This document shows, one piece after another, positions 53,676-63,909 of a stretch of 64,000 bases of DNA (positions within the stretch are counted from its first letter, which is position 1; the number at the start of each line of letters is the position of its first letter). A program made the position numbers and the translations under genes. The notes under the pieces were generated by a model, which saw nothing but the letters and a program-made list of their open reading frames with translations, was not told the DNA's origin and searched no databases. This stretch comes from Faecalibacterium sp. (GTDB lineage Bacteria; Bacillota; Clostridia; Oscillospirales; Ruminococcaceae): NCBI GenBank assembly GCA_022652735.1, contig JALCRP010000001.1, positions 186,001 to 250,000 of the forward strand, given 5' to 3'.

Positions 53676-53726
53676 GCGCCTGTCGTTTGGCATATCCTAC
53701 AAAAAAAGAGGCGTAGTTTCTGTATT

Positions 53727-54737
53727 ATGACAAAGCATTCCGATCGGCTCGATACAATCCGTGCCCTGCTCATTTTTTTCGTGGTATTCGGCCATGCCCT
53801 CGAAAAAGTATCTTTTCCGGGGCGTGATGCCATCTATTTTTTTATCTATACTTTTCACATGCCGGCTTTTGCATTTCTTTCCGGCCTGTGCTTCAAACCT
53901 GTGGACGGCAGCAGGATTTTCCGCCGGTATCTGTACCCCTATCTTATTTTTCAAACGCTGTATCTTTTGTTTTCTGCCTATGAAACCGGCAAAGCTCCGG
54001 TATTTGAATTCACAACGCCGCAACATGTTTTGTGGTATCTTTTGGCGCTTATCTTCTGGAATGTGGCTGCCACGCTGCTGCATATCACAGCGCAAGCGGC
54101 TCCCTGCCTGCTGATTGGCAGTACGGTACTGGCCCTGATAGCGGGCTTTGAACCAACGATCGGGCGCTATCTTTCTCTTTCTCGGATTCTGGTATTTTCC
54201 CCCTTCTTTCTGGCAGGGGTATGCATCAAAACCCTTTGGCTACCCGCGCTGCACACATTTTTGCAAAAGCCGCATTTCCGGCTTAGGTTACTGGCTGTTG
54301 CGATTCCCTGCGCCATCGCGGCACTCGAAGCCTTTTATGCGCCCGTTCTAGATTTCGATTGGTTTTATGAAGCATCCCCCTACAGTATGATTGATGCAAC
54401 AGTCGGCTTTCGGCTGATTCTATTTTTGTGTGCCGCTGTGATAACATCCTGTCTGTTCTTCCTCATTCCGGATCGGCCGATTCCGATCCTCTCCAAGATC
54501 GGGCAGCACACAATGGCAATCTATCTTGTACATGATTTTGTCATTCGTTTTCTTGCAAAAATCGGCTGGTTTTCCTCGCTCAAGATTCCTCTTATCAGTG
54601 CTTTTGTGCTTAGCCTTGTGCTTGTTTTTTTGTTTTCGCGCGAGATCACGCAGCAAATTTTGTCTCCTTTTCTGGAGTGGCCGCTTGCCCATTTTGGGGC
54701 AAAAAAAGCCAAAAAATCGGGTTCTGTTACCGCATAA
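53727..54737 (+). CDS. Acyltransferase 3 family membrane protein
   Basis: Integral membrane acyltransferase of 336 residues with about ten segments. The start RLDTIRALLIFFVVFGHALEK has the family's (R/D)xxRxxxxxxVxxxH pattern, and IYTFHMPAFAFLSGLCFKP follows. The family O-acetylates sugars or wall polymers; the target is unknown. No good ribosome site within 12 bases of the ATG. Its base and codon use look clearly more AT-rich than neighbours, which suggests acquisition. It has its own terminator. Confidence 0.85.
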   Translation: MTKHSDRLDTIRALLIFFVVFGHALEKVSFPGRDAIYFFIYTFHMPAFAFLSGLCFKPVDGSRIFRRYLYPYLIFQTLYLLFSAYETGKAPVFEFTTPQHVLWYLLALIFWNVAATLLHITAQAAPCLLIGSTVLALIAGFEPTIGRYLSLSRILVFSPFFLAGVCIKTLWLPALHTFLQKPHFRLRLLAVAIPCAIAALEAFYAPVLDFDWFYEASPYSMIDATVGFRLILFLCAAVITSCLFFLIPDRPIPILSKIGQHTMAIYLVHDFVIRFLAKIGWFSSLKIPLISAFVLSLVLVFLFSREITQQILSPFLEWPLAHFGAKKAKKSGSVTA

Positions 54738-54740
54738 CGC

Positions 54741-54773
54741 AAACGGACGGATTGCTTTGATCCGCCCGTTTTT
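54741..54773 (+). terminator. Terminator of the acyltransferase gene
   Basis: AAACGGACGGAT and ATCCGCCCGTTT with one mismatch, followed by TT. Confidence 0.75.
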
Positions 54774-54805
54774 ATGGATGCCTTGCATTTCTTGCTGCTT
54801 TACTA

Positions 54806-54834
54806 TTGTAAATCGGAAAAAACACTCTTATAAT
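54806..54834 (+). promoter_or_regulatory. Promoter of gdhA
   Basis: TTGTAA, 17 bases, TATAAT, 70 bases before the ATG. Confidence 0.8.
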
Positions 54835-54870
54835 AGGATTGCTGCCGTAATTGTGTACGGGGCGGTGTAA

Positions 54871-56256
<1,386 letters not shown>

Positions 56257-56274
56257 GGTTACAGGCACCTTTCG

Positions 56275-56313
56275 GCAGGGCCTTTGCTTTTTGGGCAGAG
56301 GCCCTGCTTTTTT
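56275..56313 (+). terminator. Terminator of gdhA
   Basis: GCAGGGCC and GGCCCTGC flank a 17-base loop, followed by a run of six Ts. Confidence 0.88.
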
Positions 56314-56441
56314 GTGCGTCCGTCCGCGCCGTAAAGGCAATCTCTTCCACATTTTTGGGGTTCTTCTAAAAAAAGCAGCACATTGTCTACATCAGGACGT
56401 TAAAGTTGCGGCATTTTCAGAGAATTGGCAACGCGCATCCA

Positions 56442-56470
56442 CTTGCCAAAAAGGCCGCTTCCTGTATAAT
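56442..56470 (+). promoter_or_regulatory. Promoter just upstream of the gltB leader hairpin
   Basis: TTGCCA, 16 bases, TATAAT. Predicted start of transcription is near 56477, only a few bases before the hairpin at 56481. Confidence 0.7.
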
Positions 56471-56476
56471 AGGGAT

Positions 56477-56543
56477 AAGGAACAAAGGCGTTTCTTACAA
56501 GGGTATTTGTGTACCCTGTAGGAAGCGCCTTTGTTGTTTTTTT
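56477..56543 (+). ncRNA. Short leader RNA ending in an intrinsic terminator (attenuator or small RNA)
   Basis: Bases 56481-56490 pair with 56526-56535 and the stem continues inward through TTTCTTACAAGGGTA and TACCCTGTAGGAAG to about 23 bp with one bulged A, closing a six-base loop; seven Ts follow. With the promoter directly upstream this makes a transcript of about 67 bases that is nearly all hairpin. gdhA already has its own terminator, so this one belongs to the gltB leader. gltB starts 22 bases later. Confidence 0.7.
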
Positions 56544-56565
56544 ACACACCGAAAAAGGGATGGGA

Positions 56566-59500
56566 ATGGGAATGGATAACTTTACACAGCGGGCCACACC
56601 CGCCGGGCTGTACAGCCCGCAGTTTGAGCATGATGCCTGCGGCATCGGCGCAGTCGTCGACATTAAGGGCCGTAAGACGCATCAAACTGTCAGCGATGCG
56701 CTGACAATCGTGGAGCATCTCGAGCACCGCGCCGGCAAAGATGCCGAGGGCAAAACCGGCGACGGCGTGGGTATCCTTTTGCAGATCAGCCACAAGTTTT
56801 TCACTAAGGCTGCGGCCGCCCTTTCGATTGATCTCGGCGGCGAGCGCGAGTATGGCATCGGCATGTTTTTCTTCCCGCAGGATGAGCACGTGCGCCTGCA
56901 AGCCATGAAAATGTTCGAGGTTGTCACCGGAAAAGAAGGGCTGGAGTTTCTGGCGTGGCGCCAAGTGCCCGTGTGCCCGGGCGTCATTGGCAAAAAGGCG
57001 CTTGACTGCATGCCAAGCATCTGGCAGTGCTTTATCAAAAAGCCGGCAAAGATAGCCAAGGGCCTTGATTTCGACCGCAAGCTGTACATCGTGCGCCGTA
57101 TCTTCGAGCAATCGAACAGCGGCACCTATGTTGCCAGCCTTTCCAGCCGCACGATTGTGTATAAGGGTATGTTTCTCGTCAAAGAGCTGCGCCAATTTTA
57201 TACCGATCTGCTCGACCCGGATTATGAATCCGCCATCGGCATGGTACACAGCCGTTTTTCGACGAACACCACGCCGAGCTGGATGCGTGCGCACCCGAAC
57301 CGCTATATCCTGCACAACGGCGAGATCAACACGATCAAGGGCAACACCGATCTGATGCTGGCCCGCGAAGAAACCATCAACAGTGAAGTGATGAAGGACG
57401 ACATGAACAAGGTGCTGCCCATCGTCAACACGGCAGGCTCTGATTCGGCCATGCTGGATAACGCGCTGGAATTTATGGTGATGAATGGCGTGGCGCTGCC
57501 GCTGGCCGTGATGATTACGATCCCCGAGCCGTGGGAAAACAACAAAAACATCAGCCAAAAAAAGCGGGATTTCTACCAGTATTACGCCACGATGCTTGAG
57601 CCGTGGGACGGCCCCGCCGCCATCCTTTTCTCGGACGGCGATGTGATGGGCGCCGTGCTGGACCGCAACGGCCTGCGCCCAAGCCGCTACTATATCACAA
57701 AGGATGGCCGCATGATCCTTTCGAGCGAGGTGGGCGTACTGCCGATTTCGCCGGATAATGTGCTGAAAAAGGATCGCCTGCGCCCCGGCAAAATGCTGCT
57801 GGTCGATACCGTCAAGGGCGAAGTTGTCGACGACGACAAGCTCAAGGAATACTATGCCTCCCGCGAGCCTTACGGCGAGTGGATCGACCGCAATCTCGTA
57901 CAGCTGAAAAACCTCAAGATCCCGAACCATAAGGTGCCGAGCTATACGCCCGACGAGTTAACCCGCCTGCAAAAGGCGTTCGGCTATCAGTATGAAGATG
58001 TCAAGACGATGCTGCTGCCAATGGCGCGCCTCGGCGCCGAGCCTTCGGGCGCGATGGGCACCGATACGCCGCTGGCCGTTTTGAGCGGGCAGCGCCCGCC
58101 GCTGTTCAACTATTTCAAGCAGCTGTTTGCGCAGGTAACTAACCCGCCCATCGACGCCATCCGCGAAAAGGTTGTCACCTCCACGAGCGTATACATCGGC
58201 GCACATGGAAACCTGCTTATCGACAGCCCCGAAAACTGCAAAGTGCTGAAGGTGCACAACCCGATCCTGACGGAAACCGATCTTTTGAAAATTAAGACGA
58301 TGAACGTCCCCGGTTTTAAGGTTGCGACGGTATCCATCACCTACTATAAAAACACGAGCATGGAAAAGGCGATTGACCGCGTTTTTCTCGAGGTTGACCG
58401 TGCCTATAAAGAGGGCGCGAACATCGTCATCCTTTCTGACCGCGACATCGACGAATATCATGTTGCCATCCCGAGCCTGCTGGCCGTTTCGGCCGTTTCG
58501 CATTATCTTGTGCGCACCAAAAAAAGCACCGCGATGGCTCTCATCCTCGAAAGCGCCGAGCCGCGCGAGATCCATCATTTTGCAACGCTGCTTGGGTACG
58601 GTGCCTGCGCCGTCAACCCTTATCTTGCGCAGGAAACCATCGGCCAGCTGATTGACGAGGGGCTGCTTGACAAGGATTACTATGCCGCCGTAGACGATTA
58701 TAACAGGGCCGTTTTGAGCGGCATTGTCAAGATTGCCTCGAAGATGGGCATTTCCACCATCCAAAGCTATCAGGGCAGCCAGATTTTTGAAGCGATCGGC
58801 ATTTCGCAGGAAGTGATTGACAAATACTTCACGGGCACCGTCAGCCGTGTGGGCGGTATTACACTCAAGGACATCCAGAATGATGTGGAGGCCATGCACC
58901 GCACCGCATTCGATCCGCTTGGGCTGGACATCAACATGCAGCTGGATGACGGCGGCGCGCACAAGTTCCGCTCCGGCAAGGAAGAACATCTGTTCAACCC
59001 CGCCACAATCCATCTGTTCCAAAAGGCCTGCACCACCAACGATTATGCCACCTACCGCCAGTTTGCCGACGCCGTCGACAACATGGGCGCCGATGGCATG
59101 CATCTGCGCAGCCTGCTGGATTTCACCTATCCGAGCGAGGGCATTCCCCTTTCGGAAGTCGAGCCGGTTTCCAGCATCGTAAAGCGCTTTAAGGGCGCGG
59201 CCATGAGCTATGGCGCGCTGAGCGAGGAAGCGCACGAGACGATCGCCATCGCCATGAACCGCCTTGGCGGGCAGAGCAATACCGGCGAGGGCGGCGAGGC
59301 CGAGGAGCGTTACGGCACCGAGCGCAATTCCAAGATAAAGCAAGTCGCCTCGGCGCGCTTTGGCGTAACAAGCAAATATCTGGTTTCCGCCGATGAAATC
59401 CAGATCAAGATGGCACAAGGCGCCAAGCCCGGCGAAGGCGGTAACCTGCCCGGCGGCAAGGTGTACCCTTGGGTGGCCAAAACGCGCCACAGCACCACAG

Positions 59501-61116
59501 GCGTGGGCCTCATCAGCCCCCCGCCGCATCACGACATCTATTCCATCGAGGATTTGGCCGAGCTGATCTACGACCTGAAAAATGCCAACCGCAACGCGCG
59601 CATCAATGTCAAACTCGTCAGCGAGGCGGGCGTGGGCACAATCGCGGCCGGCGTGGCCAAAGGCGGCGCACAGGTAATTCTTGTTTCCGGCTATGACGGC
59701 GGCACAGGCGCCGCGCCGCGCACTTCCATCAAAAACGCCGGCCTACCGTGGGAGCTGGGCATCGCCGAGACGCACCAAACCCTGATTTTGAACGGTCTGC
59801 GCACCCGCGTGCGTATCGAAAGCGATTCCAAGCTTCTGACGGGGCGTGACCTCGCCATCAGCTGTATGCTGGGCGCCGAGGAATTCGGCTTCGGCACATC
59901 GCTTTTGATGTGCGAAGGCTGCGTGATGATGCGCGTGTGCAACCTTGATACCTGCCCGATGGGCATTTGCACCCAGAACCCTGAGCTGCGCAAAAAGTTT
60001 CACGGCAAGCCCGAATCCATCATCCACTATCTGACTTTCGTGGCAAACGATCTGCGCGAATATATGGCGAAGCTGGGCGTCCGCACGGTAGAGGAGCTTG
60101 TGGGCCGCACAGACCTGCTGCACGTAAAGCCGGCCAAAGCCGGCAGCCGTGCCGCCGAGCTGAATCTGGACGCCATCCTGCACAACCCGCTGATCGAAAA
60201 CCCGAACGTGCATTTTGTGCCCGAGGATGTCTATGATTTCCACCTGGAAAATACGCTGGATATGAAAGTGCTGATGAAGCGCTTTAAGCTGGCGAGCAAA
60301 ACGCCGCAGAGCGTCAGCCTTGACGTCAGCAATGTCGACCGTGCATTCGGCACAATCTTCGGCAGCGAGATCACACGCAAATACGGCAACTCCCTGCCCG
60401 ACGATGTATATACCGTCCACTGCACAGGCGCCGGCGGCCAAAGCTTCGGCGGTTTCATCCCGAACGGCCTCACGCTTGACCTTGTAGGCGATTGCAACGA
60501 TTATCTGGGCAAGGGCCTTTCGGGCGGCAAGCTGATCGTCCGCCCGCCAAAGGGCATTTCCTACCGCCCGGAGGATAACATCATCATCGGCAATGTGGCG
60601 CTGTACGGCGCCACCAGCGGCACGGCCTTTATCAACGGCATGGCCGGCGAGCGCTTTTGTGTGCGTAACTCCGGCGCGACGGCCGTTGTTGAGGGCGTGG
60701 GCGACCACGGCTGCGAGTATATGACGGGCGGCACCGTCGTGGTGCTGGGCAAAACAGGAAAGAACTTTGCCGCCGGCATGACGGGCGGCATCGCCTACGT
60801 GCTGGATGAGGATTGGGATTTTTACCAGCGTGTCAACAAAGAGACAGTCAGCCTCGAGCCTGTCGAGCACAAATACGACGTGGCGCTGCTGAAAGATCTC
60901 ATCAAGGCGCATGTCGAAACCACCGGCAGCCCGCGCGGCAAGGAAATTTTGGAGCATTTCGGCGATTTTCTGCCCAAGTTCAAAAAGGTTCTCCCCTACG
61001 ATTACGACAAAATGCTGCGTCTCATCGCCCAGATGGAAGAAAAGGGCCTTGACGGCGAGCAGGCACAGATCGAGGCGTTTTACGCCGAGAAAAAAGCAGC
61101 CGCGGCTTTGAAATAA
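56566..61116 (+). CDS. gltB: Glutamate synthase, large subunit
   Basis: Makes two glutamates from glutamine and 2-oxoglutarate. 1516 residues. Class II amidotransferase domain with the nucleophile in EHDACGIGAVVD (Cys about 23 from the start, exposed after removal of the propeptide), then central and FMN domains (MSYGALSEEAHETIAIAMNR; GGTGAAPRTSIKNAGLPWELG), the [3Fe-4S] motif CEGCVMMRVCNLDTCPMGIC, and the C-terminal beta-helix with repeats such as GATSGTAFINGMAGERF. Three in-frame ATGs lie at 56560, 56566 and 56572; 56566 is best spaced from AAGGG. Confidence 0.96.
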   Translation: MGMDNFTQRATPAGLYSPQFEHDACGIGAVVDIKGRKTHQTVSDALTIVEHLEHRAGKDAEGKTGDGVGILLQISHKFFTKAAAALSIDLGGEREYGIGMFFFPQDEHVRLQAMKMFEVVTGKEGLEFLAWRQVPVCPGVIGKKALDCMPSIWQCFIKKPAKIAKGLDFDRKLYIVRRIFEQSNSGTYVASLSSRTIVYKGMFLVKELRQFYTDLLDPDYESAIGMVHSRFSTNTTPSWMRAHPNRYILHNGEINTIKGNTDLMLAREETINSEVMKDDMNKVLPIVNTAGSDSAMLDNALEFMVMNGVALPLAVMITIPEPWENNKNISQKKRDFYQYYATMLEPWDGPAAILFSDGDVMGAVLDRNGLRPSRYYITKDGRMILSSEVGVLPISPDNVLKKDRLRPGKMLLVDTVKGEVVDDDKLKEYYASREPYGEWIDRNLVQLKNLKIPNHKVPSYTPDELTRLQKAFGYQYEDVKTMLLPMARLGAEPSGAMGTDTPLAVLSGQRPPLFNYFKQLFAQVTNPPIDAIREKVVTSTSVYIGAHGNLLIDSPENCKVLKVHNPILTETDLLKIKTMNVPGFKVATVSITYYKNTSMEKAIDRVFLEVDRAYKEGANIVILSDRDIDEYHVAIPSLLAVSAVSHYLVRTKKSTAMALILESAEPREIHHFATLLGYGACAVNPYLAQETIGQLIDEGLLDKDYYAAVDDYNRAVLSGIVKIASKMGISTIQSYQGSQIFEAIGISQEVIDKYFTGTVSRVGGITLKDIQNDVEAMHRTAFDPLGLDINMQLDDGGAHKFRSGKEEHLFNPATIHLFQKACTTNDYATYRQFADAVDNMGADGMHLRSLLDFTYPSEGIPLSEVEPVSSIVKRFKGAAMSYGALSEEAHETIAIAMNRLGGQSNTGEGGEAEERYGTERNSKIKQVASARFGVTSKYLVSADEIQIKMAQGAKPGEGGNLPGGKVYPWVAKTRHSTTGVGLISPPPHHDIYSIEDLAELIYDLKNANRNARINVKLVSEAGVGTIAAGVAKGGAQVILVSGYDGGTGAAPRTSIKNAGLPWELGIAETHQTLILNGLRTRVRIESDSKLLTGRDLAISCMLGAEEFGFGTSLLMCEGCVMMRVCNLDTCPMGICTQNPELRKKFHGKPESIIHYLTFVANDLREYMAKLGVRTVEELVGRTDLLHVKPAKAGSRAAELNLDAILHNPLIENPNVHFVPEDVYDFHLENTLDMKVLMKRFKLASKTPQSVSLDVSNVDRAFGTIFGSEITRKYGNSLPDDVYTVHCTGAGGQSFGGFIPNGLTLDLVGDCNDYLGKGLSGGKLIVRPPKGISYRPEDNIIIGNVALYGATSGTAFINGMAGERFCVRNSGATAVVEGVGDHGCEYMTGGTVVVLGKTGKNFAAGMTGGIAYVLDEDWDFYQRVNKETVSLEPVEHKYDVALLKDLIKAHVETTGSPRGKEILEHFGDFLPKFKKVLPYDYDKMLRLIAQMEEKGLDGEQAQIEAFYAEKKAAAALK

Positions 61117-61131
61117 GGGAGGGCAACAAAA

Positions 61132-62610
61132 ATGGGAAAGATCACCGGTTTTATGGATTACAAGCGCAAAACCAGCGGCGAAGTGCCGCCGGCCGAGCGC
61201 ATCGAGAATTTTCACGAGTTTCACATCTGGCTCTCCCGGGAGGAGCAGCAGGTGCAAGGCGCGCGCTGCATGGATTGCGGTGTGCCGTTTTGTCAGGCGG
61301 GCATGATGCTCGGCGGCATGGCCTCTGGCTGCCCGCTGAACAACCTTGTGCCCGAATGGAACGATCTTGTATATCAGGGCAAATGGGAGCTTGCGCTGCG
61401 CCGCCTGATGGCGACGAACCGTTTCCCCGAGTTTACCAGCCGCGTATGCCCGGCGCTTTGCGAAGCGGCCTGCACCTGCGGCGACGCTACAGGCGAGGCC
61501 GTGGCCGTGCGCGAAAACGAGCATGCCATCATCGAAACAGCCTATGAAAAAGGCTACTTAAAGGCCTGCCCGCCGCCCGCCCGCACGGGCAAAAGCGTCG
61601 CCGTGATCGGCAGCGGGCCTTCGGGCCTTTCGGTGGCCGAGTATCTCAATAAGCGCGGCCACAACGTAACCGTATTTGAGCGCAGCGACCGTGTGGGCGG
61701 CCTTTTGATGTACGGCATCCCGAACATGAAGCTCGACAAAAGCGTGATTGCGCGCCGTGTCAAGATCATGCAGGCGGAGGGCGTCGAGTTCAAAACCGGC
61801 CAGGATGTAGGCGGCGGCGTCTCGGCAGCAGATGTGCTTGCGCAATATGATGCCGTTGTGCTGTGCTGCGGCGCAAAGCAGCCCCGTGACATCAACGCCC
61901 CGGGCCGCGATGCCGAGGGCATCCATTTTGCCGTCGATTATCTTTCGGGCGTGACAAAAAGCCTGCTCGATTCCGATTTCGCGGACGGCAAGGCGCTTTC
62001 GGCCAAGGGCAAGAACGTGCTTGTCATCGGCGGCGGCGATACCGGCAACGACTGTCAGGGCACGGCCATCCGGCAGGGCTGCACCGATCTCGTCGCGCTG
62101 GAAATGATGCCGCAGCCGCCCGCCGAGCGCGCCGCCTCCAACCCGTGGCCCGAGTGGCCGCGCGTTTTGAAGGTAGATTATGGGCAGGTGGAATCCCTTG
62201 CCAAATTCGGCAAGGACCCGCGCGTGTATCAGACGACCGTCAAAGAGTTTTTGAAGGATGACGCCGGAAACCTGAAGGGCGCGGTGATTTCTTACCTGAA
62301 GCCGGAGCGTGACCCTAAAACGGGCCGCACCAGCATGGTGCCCACCGGCAAGGAGTTTACTTACGATTGCCAGTTGGCGCTCATCGCGGCCGGGTTTATC
62401 GGCTGCCAAAGCTACGTGGCCGACGCCTTCGGCGTGAAGCTCACGCCCCGCGGCTGCGTCGACACGGAAAACTTTTCGACGAACGTAAAAAAAGTGTTTG
62501 CCTGCGGCGACATGCGCCGCGGCCAAAGCCTCGTCGTTTGGGGCCTGCGTGAAGGCCGCGACTGCGCGGCCGCCGTTGACACCTACCTAATGGGCTATAC
62601 AAACCTTTGA
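61132..62610 (+). CDS. gltD: Glutamate synthase, small subunit
   Basis: NAD(P)H-oxidising partner of GltB, 492 residues. Cysteines for two [4Fe-4S] clusters are in ARCMDCGVPFCQ, SGCPLNNLVPEWNDL and SRVCPALCEAACTCG. FAD binding is at VAVIGSGPSGLSVAEYLNKRG and the pyridine-nucleotide site at VLVIGGGDTGNDC; the end is FACGDMRRGQSLVVWGLREGR. GGAGGG lies upstream, 15 bases after gltB. Confidence 0.96.
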   Translation: MGKITGFMDYKRKTSGEVPPAERIENFHEFHIWLSREEQQVQGARCMDCGVPFCQAGMMLGGMASGCPLNNLVPEWNDLVYQGKWELALRRLMATNRFPEFTSRVCPALCEAACTCGDATGEAVAVRENEHAIIETAYEKGYLKACPPPARTGKSVAVIGSGPSGLSVAEYLNKRGHNVTVFERSDRVGGLLMYGIPNMKLDKSVIARRVKIMQAEGVEFKTGQDVGGGVSAADVLAQYDAVVLCCGAKQPRDINAPGRDAEGIHFAVDYLSGVTKSLLDSDFADGKALSAKGKNVLVIGGGDTGNDCQGTAIRQGCTDLVALEMMPQPPAERAASNPWPEWPRVLKVDYGQVESLAKFGKDPRVYQTTVKEFLKDDAGNLKGAVISYLKPERDPKTGRTSMVPTGKEFTYDCQLALIAAGFIGCQSYVADAFGVKLTPRGCVDTENFSTNVKKVFACGDMRRGQSLVVWGLREGRDCAAAVDTYLMGYTNL

Positions 62611-62844
62611 TTTGATCAGCTGTTTGCCGCAAAAGGCAGTATAAAAGATACGAAAGCAGGCGGTTGCTGATCCGTCCCGTTATGGGGCGAGAAATGCGGA
62701 GGATTGACTGTGCGGATAAGCGCCATCCAGCCGGGAGTGTCCTGTTCTGTATAAGGAAGATTCAGAGCATGCCCTCCAGCAAGCATTTTGCACAGCCTAC
62801 GGAAGGTGCCCGAGAAAAGAGCCTTGGATATACCCGGGCATAAA
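62611..62844. other. Gene-free stretch after gltD
   Basis: About 230 bases with no supported gene. GATCAGC and GCTGATC lie about 45 bases apart just after the gltD stop. One plus-strand frame gives about 38 codons (CPVLYKEDSEHALQQAFCT...) without a start, possibly a decayed gene end; this is a guess. Confidence 0.4.
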
Positions 62845-62893
62845 AAAGCCGGAGTCTCTTGAGTTATCAAGGGATTCCGGCTTTTCTTTTGTC
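62845..62893. terminator. Terminator between gltD region and the M23 gene
   Basis: AAAAAGCCGGA and TCCGGCTTTT enclose an inner TCTTGA/TCAAGGGA stem. It can serve the minus-strand M23 gene and plus-strand transcripts leaving gltD. Confidence 0.8.
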
Positions 62894-62935
62894 ACAATAG
62901 CGGAAAAATGTTTTTTGCATGAAGTGGGGTTATGC

Positions 62936-63739
62936 TCATTTTCTGTCACTGAAAATAATGGGAAGTCCCTCTGCACATGACGGAAATGTCATATCAAGGG
63001 GATTGTTTCTTTGATGCTGAACATGTAAATGCGGTTCTGATGTAGTTCCCGAATTGCCAACCTTGCCAACAAGTTGCTTTTGCTCAACATGATCACCAAC
63101 CCCCACGGATATGCTGTCTTGCTTGAAATGCGCAAGGATGAGATAAGAGTCATGTCCATCGATTTTAATATAAATGTAATTTCCCATGGAACTTGTAAAC
63201 TCATCCGTATTAGGAGTAATATCCGGCTCATTGTTTTCAGTTGCGATAACAGTGCCGGAAACAGGAGAATAAACATCACAATTATAAATGCCATAATCCT
63301 CTAAATTCTTGCTACCAACATCGTGTGGTTCTTTTACGATATCGTATGCATAGCATTCGGACGGCCACATGGCATGAGATCTATACTCTTTTCCGCCAAA
63401 TATCACTGCATCCTCCACCGGTATTGTGGCAATAATTGTATCATGCGAATTTGCATTGGTTGGATATGTTACAGGAGAGATGCCAAGCAAAACTGTAATA
63501 GGTAGTGCCATTACGAATGTGACAGCAATAAAGCGGATGTTCCAAGAAACATTCTTTTTCTTAATCAAAAAAACCATCAGCACAATCAGTTGGATTAGCA
63601 GCGCTATAATTGCAATGGGGGAAAAAATAAATACTGCAACATTCCAGATATAAGCAGCAAGTTGACCTCCTATTAAAAAAACACTTATCATGCAAAAGAA
63701 GGCAAGTAGACACAGCGCCCCGAGTGATATTTTTTTCAT
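62936..63739 (-). CDS. M23 (LytM) family peptidase with membrane anchor
   Basis: A 267-residue envelope protein. Two or three hydrophobic segments lie in the first 95 residues, then an M23 domain: CYAYDIVKEP carries the metal-binding Asp, GTVIATENN starts the core, and EPHLHVQH contains the catalytic HxH. The family cuts peptidoglycan cross-links; the exact target is not known. The ATG at 63739 has GAGG 7 bases upstream. Its AT-rich, codon-relaxed sequence differs from the GC-rich core, so it may be acquired or part of a hypervariable site beside the tRNA-Arg fragment. Confidence 0.82.
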   Translation of the reverse strand: MKKISLGALCLLAFFCMISVFLIGGQLAAYIWNVAVFIFSPIAIIALLIQLIVLMVFLIKKKNVSWNIRFIAVTFVMALPITVLLGISPVTYPTNANSHDTIIATIPVEDAVIFGGKEYRSHAMWPSECYAYDIVKEPHDVGSKNLEDYGIYNCDVYSPVSGTVIATENNEPDITPNTDEFTSSMGNYIYIKIDGHDSYLILAHFKQDSISVGVGDHVEQKQLVGKVGNSGTTSEPHLHVQHQRNNPLDMTFPSCAEGLPIIFSDRK

Positions 63740-63797
63740 TTGGCACCTCATAAAATATAAATAATCTGTGTCTCAATCATATCACAAATTCAAGCCA

Positions 63798-63840
63798 TAA
63801 AAAAAGACATAGCCTCCCCTTGGCGGGAGCTATGTCTTTT
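63798..63840. terminator. Terminator next to the tRNA-Arg 3' end
   Basis: AAAAAGACATAGC and GCTATGTCTTTTT form a 13-bp stem. On the minus strand it begins directly after the tRNA CCA end, the place of a tRNA gene's own terminator. Confidence 0.85.
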
Positions 63841-63885
63841 TGGCGTCCCTGGGCAGATTCGAACTGCCGGCCTTTCGCTTAGGAG
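63841..63885 (-). pseudogene. 3' portion of a tRNA-Arg(CCT) gene, probable attachment site
   Basis: On the minus strand the sequence CTCCTAAGCGAAAGG, then the T arm GGCAG-TTCGAAT-CTGCC, then CAGGGACGCCA, is the anticodon loop to CCA end of tRNA-Arg(CCT). The 5' half needed to pair with it (a GTCCCTG acceptor strand, D arm and 5' anticodon stem) is not upstream, where the sequence changes abruptly at about 63886. This is the usual trace of integration into a tRNA gene's 3' end. Confidence 0.8.
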
Positions 63886-63909
63886 AGCCGCCAATCAGCA
63901 TTTTAGCCG

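Noticed and set aside
56542..57930. Long minus-strand frames opposite gltB, also at 57958-59532 and 59743-61524
   Set aside because: All are antisense to GltB domains whose motifs are clear on the plus strand; high GC gives long shadow frames.
62616..62870. An 84-codon minus-strand frame after gltD
   Set aside because: It overlaps the terminator at 62845-62893, has no ribosome site and no recognisable features.
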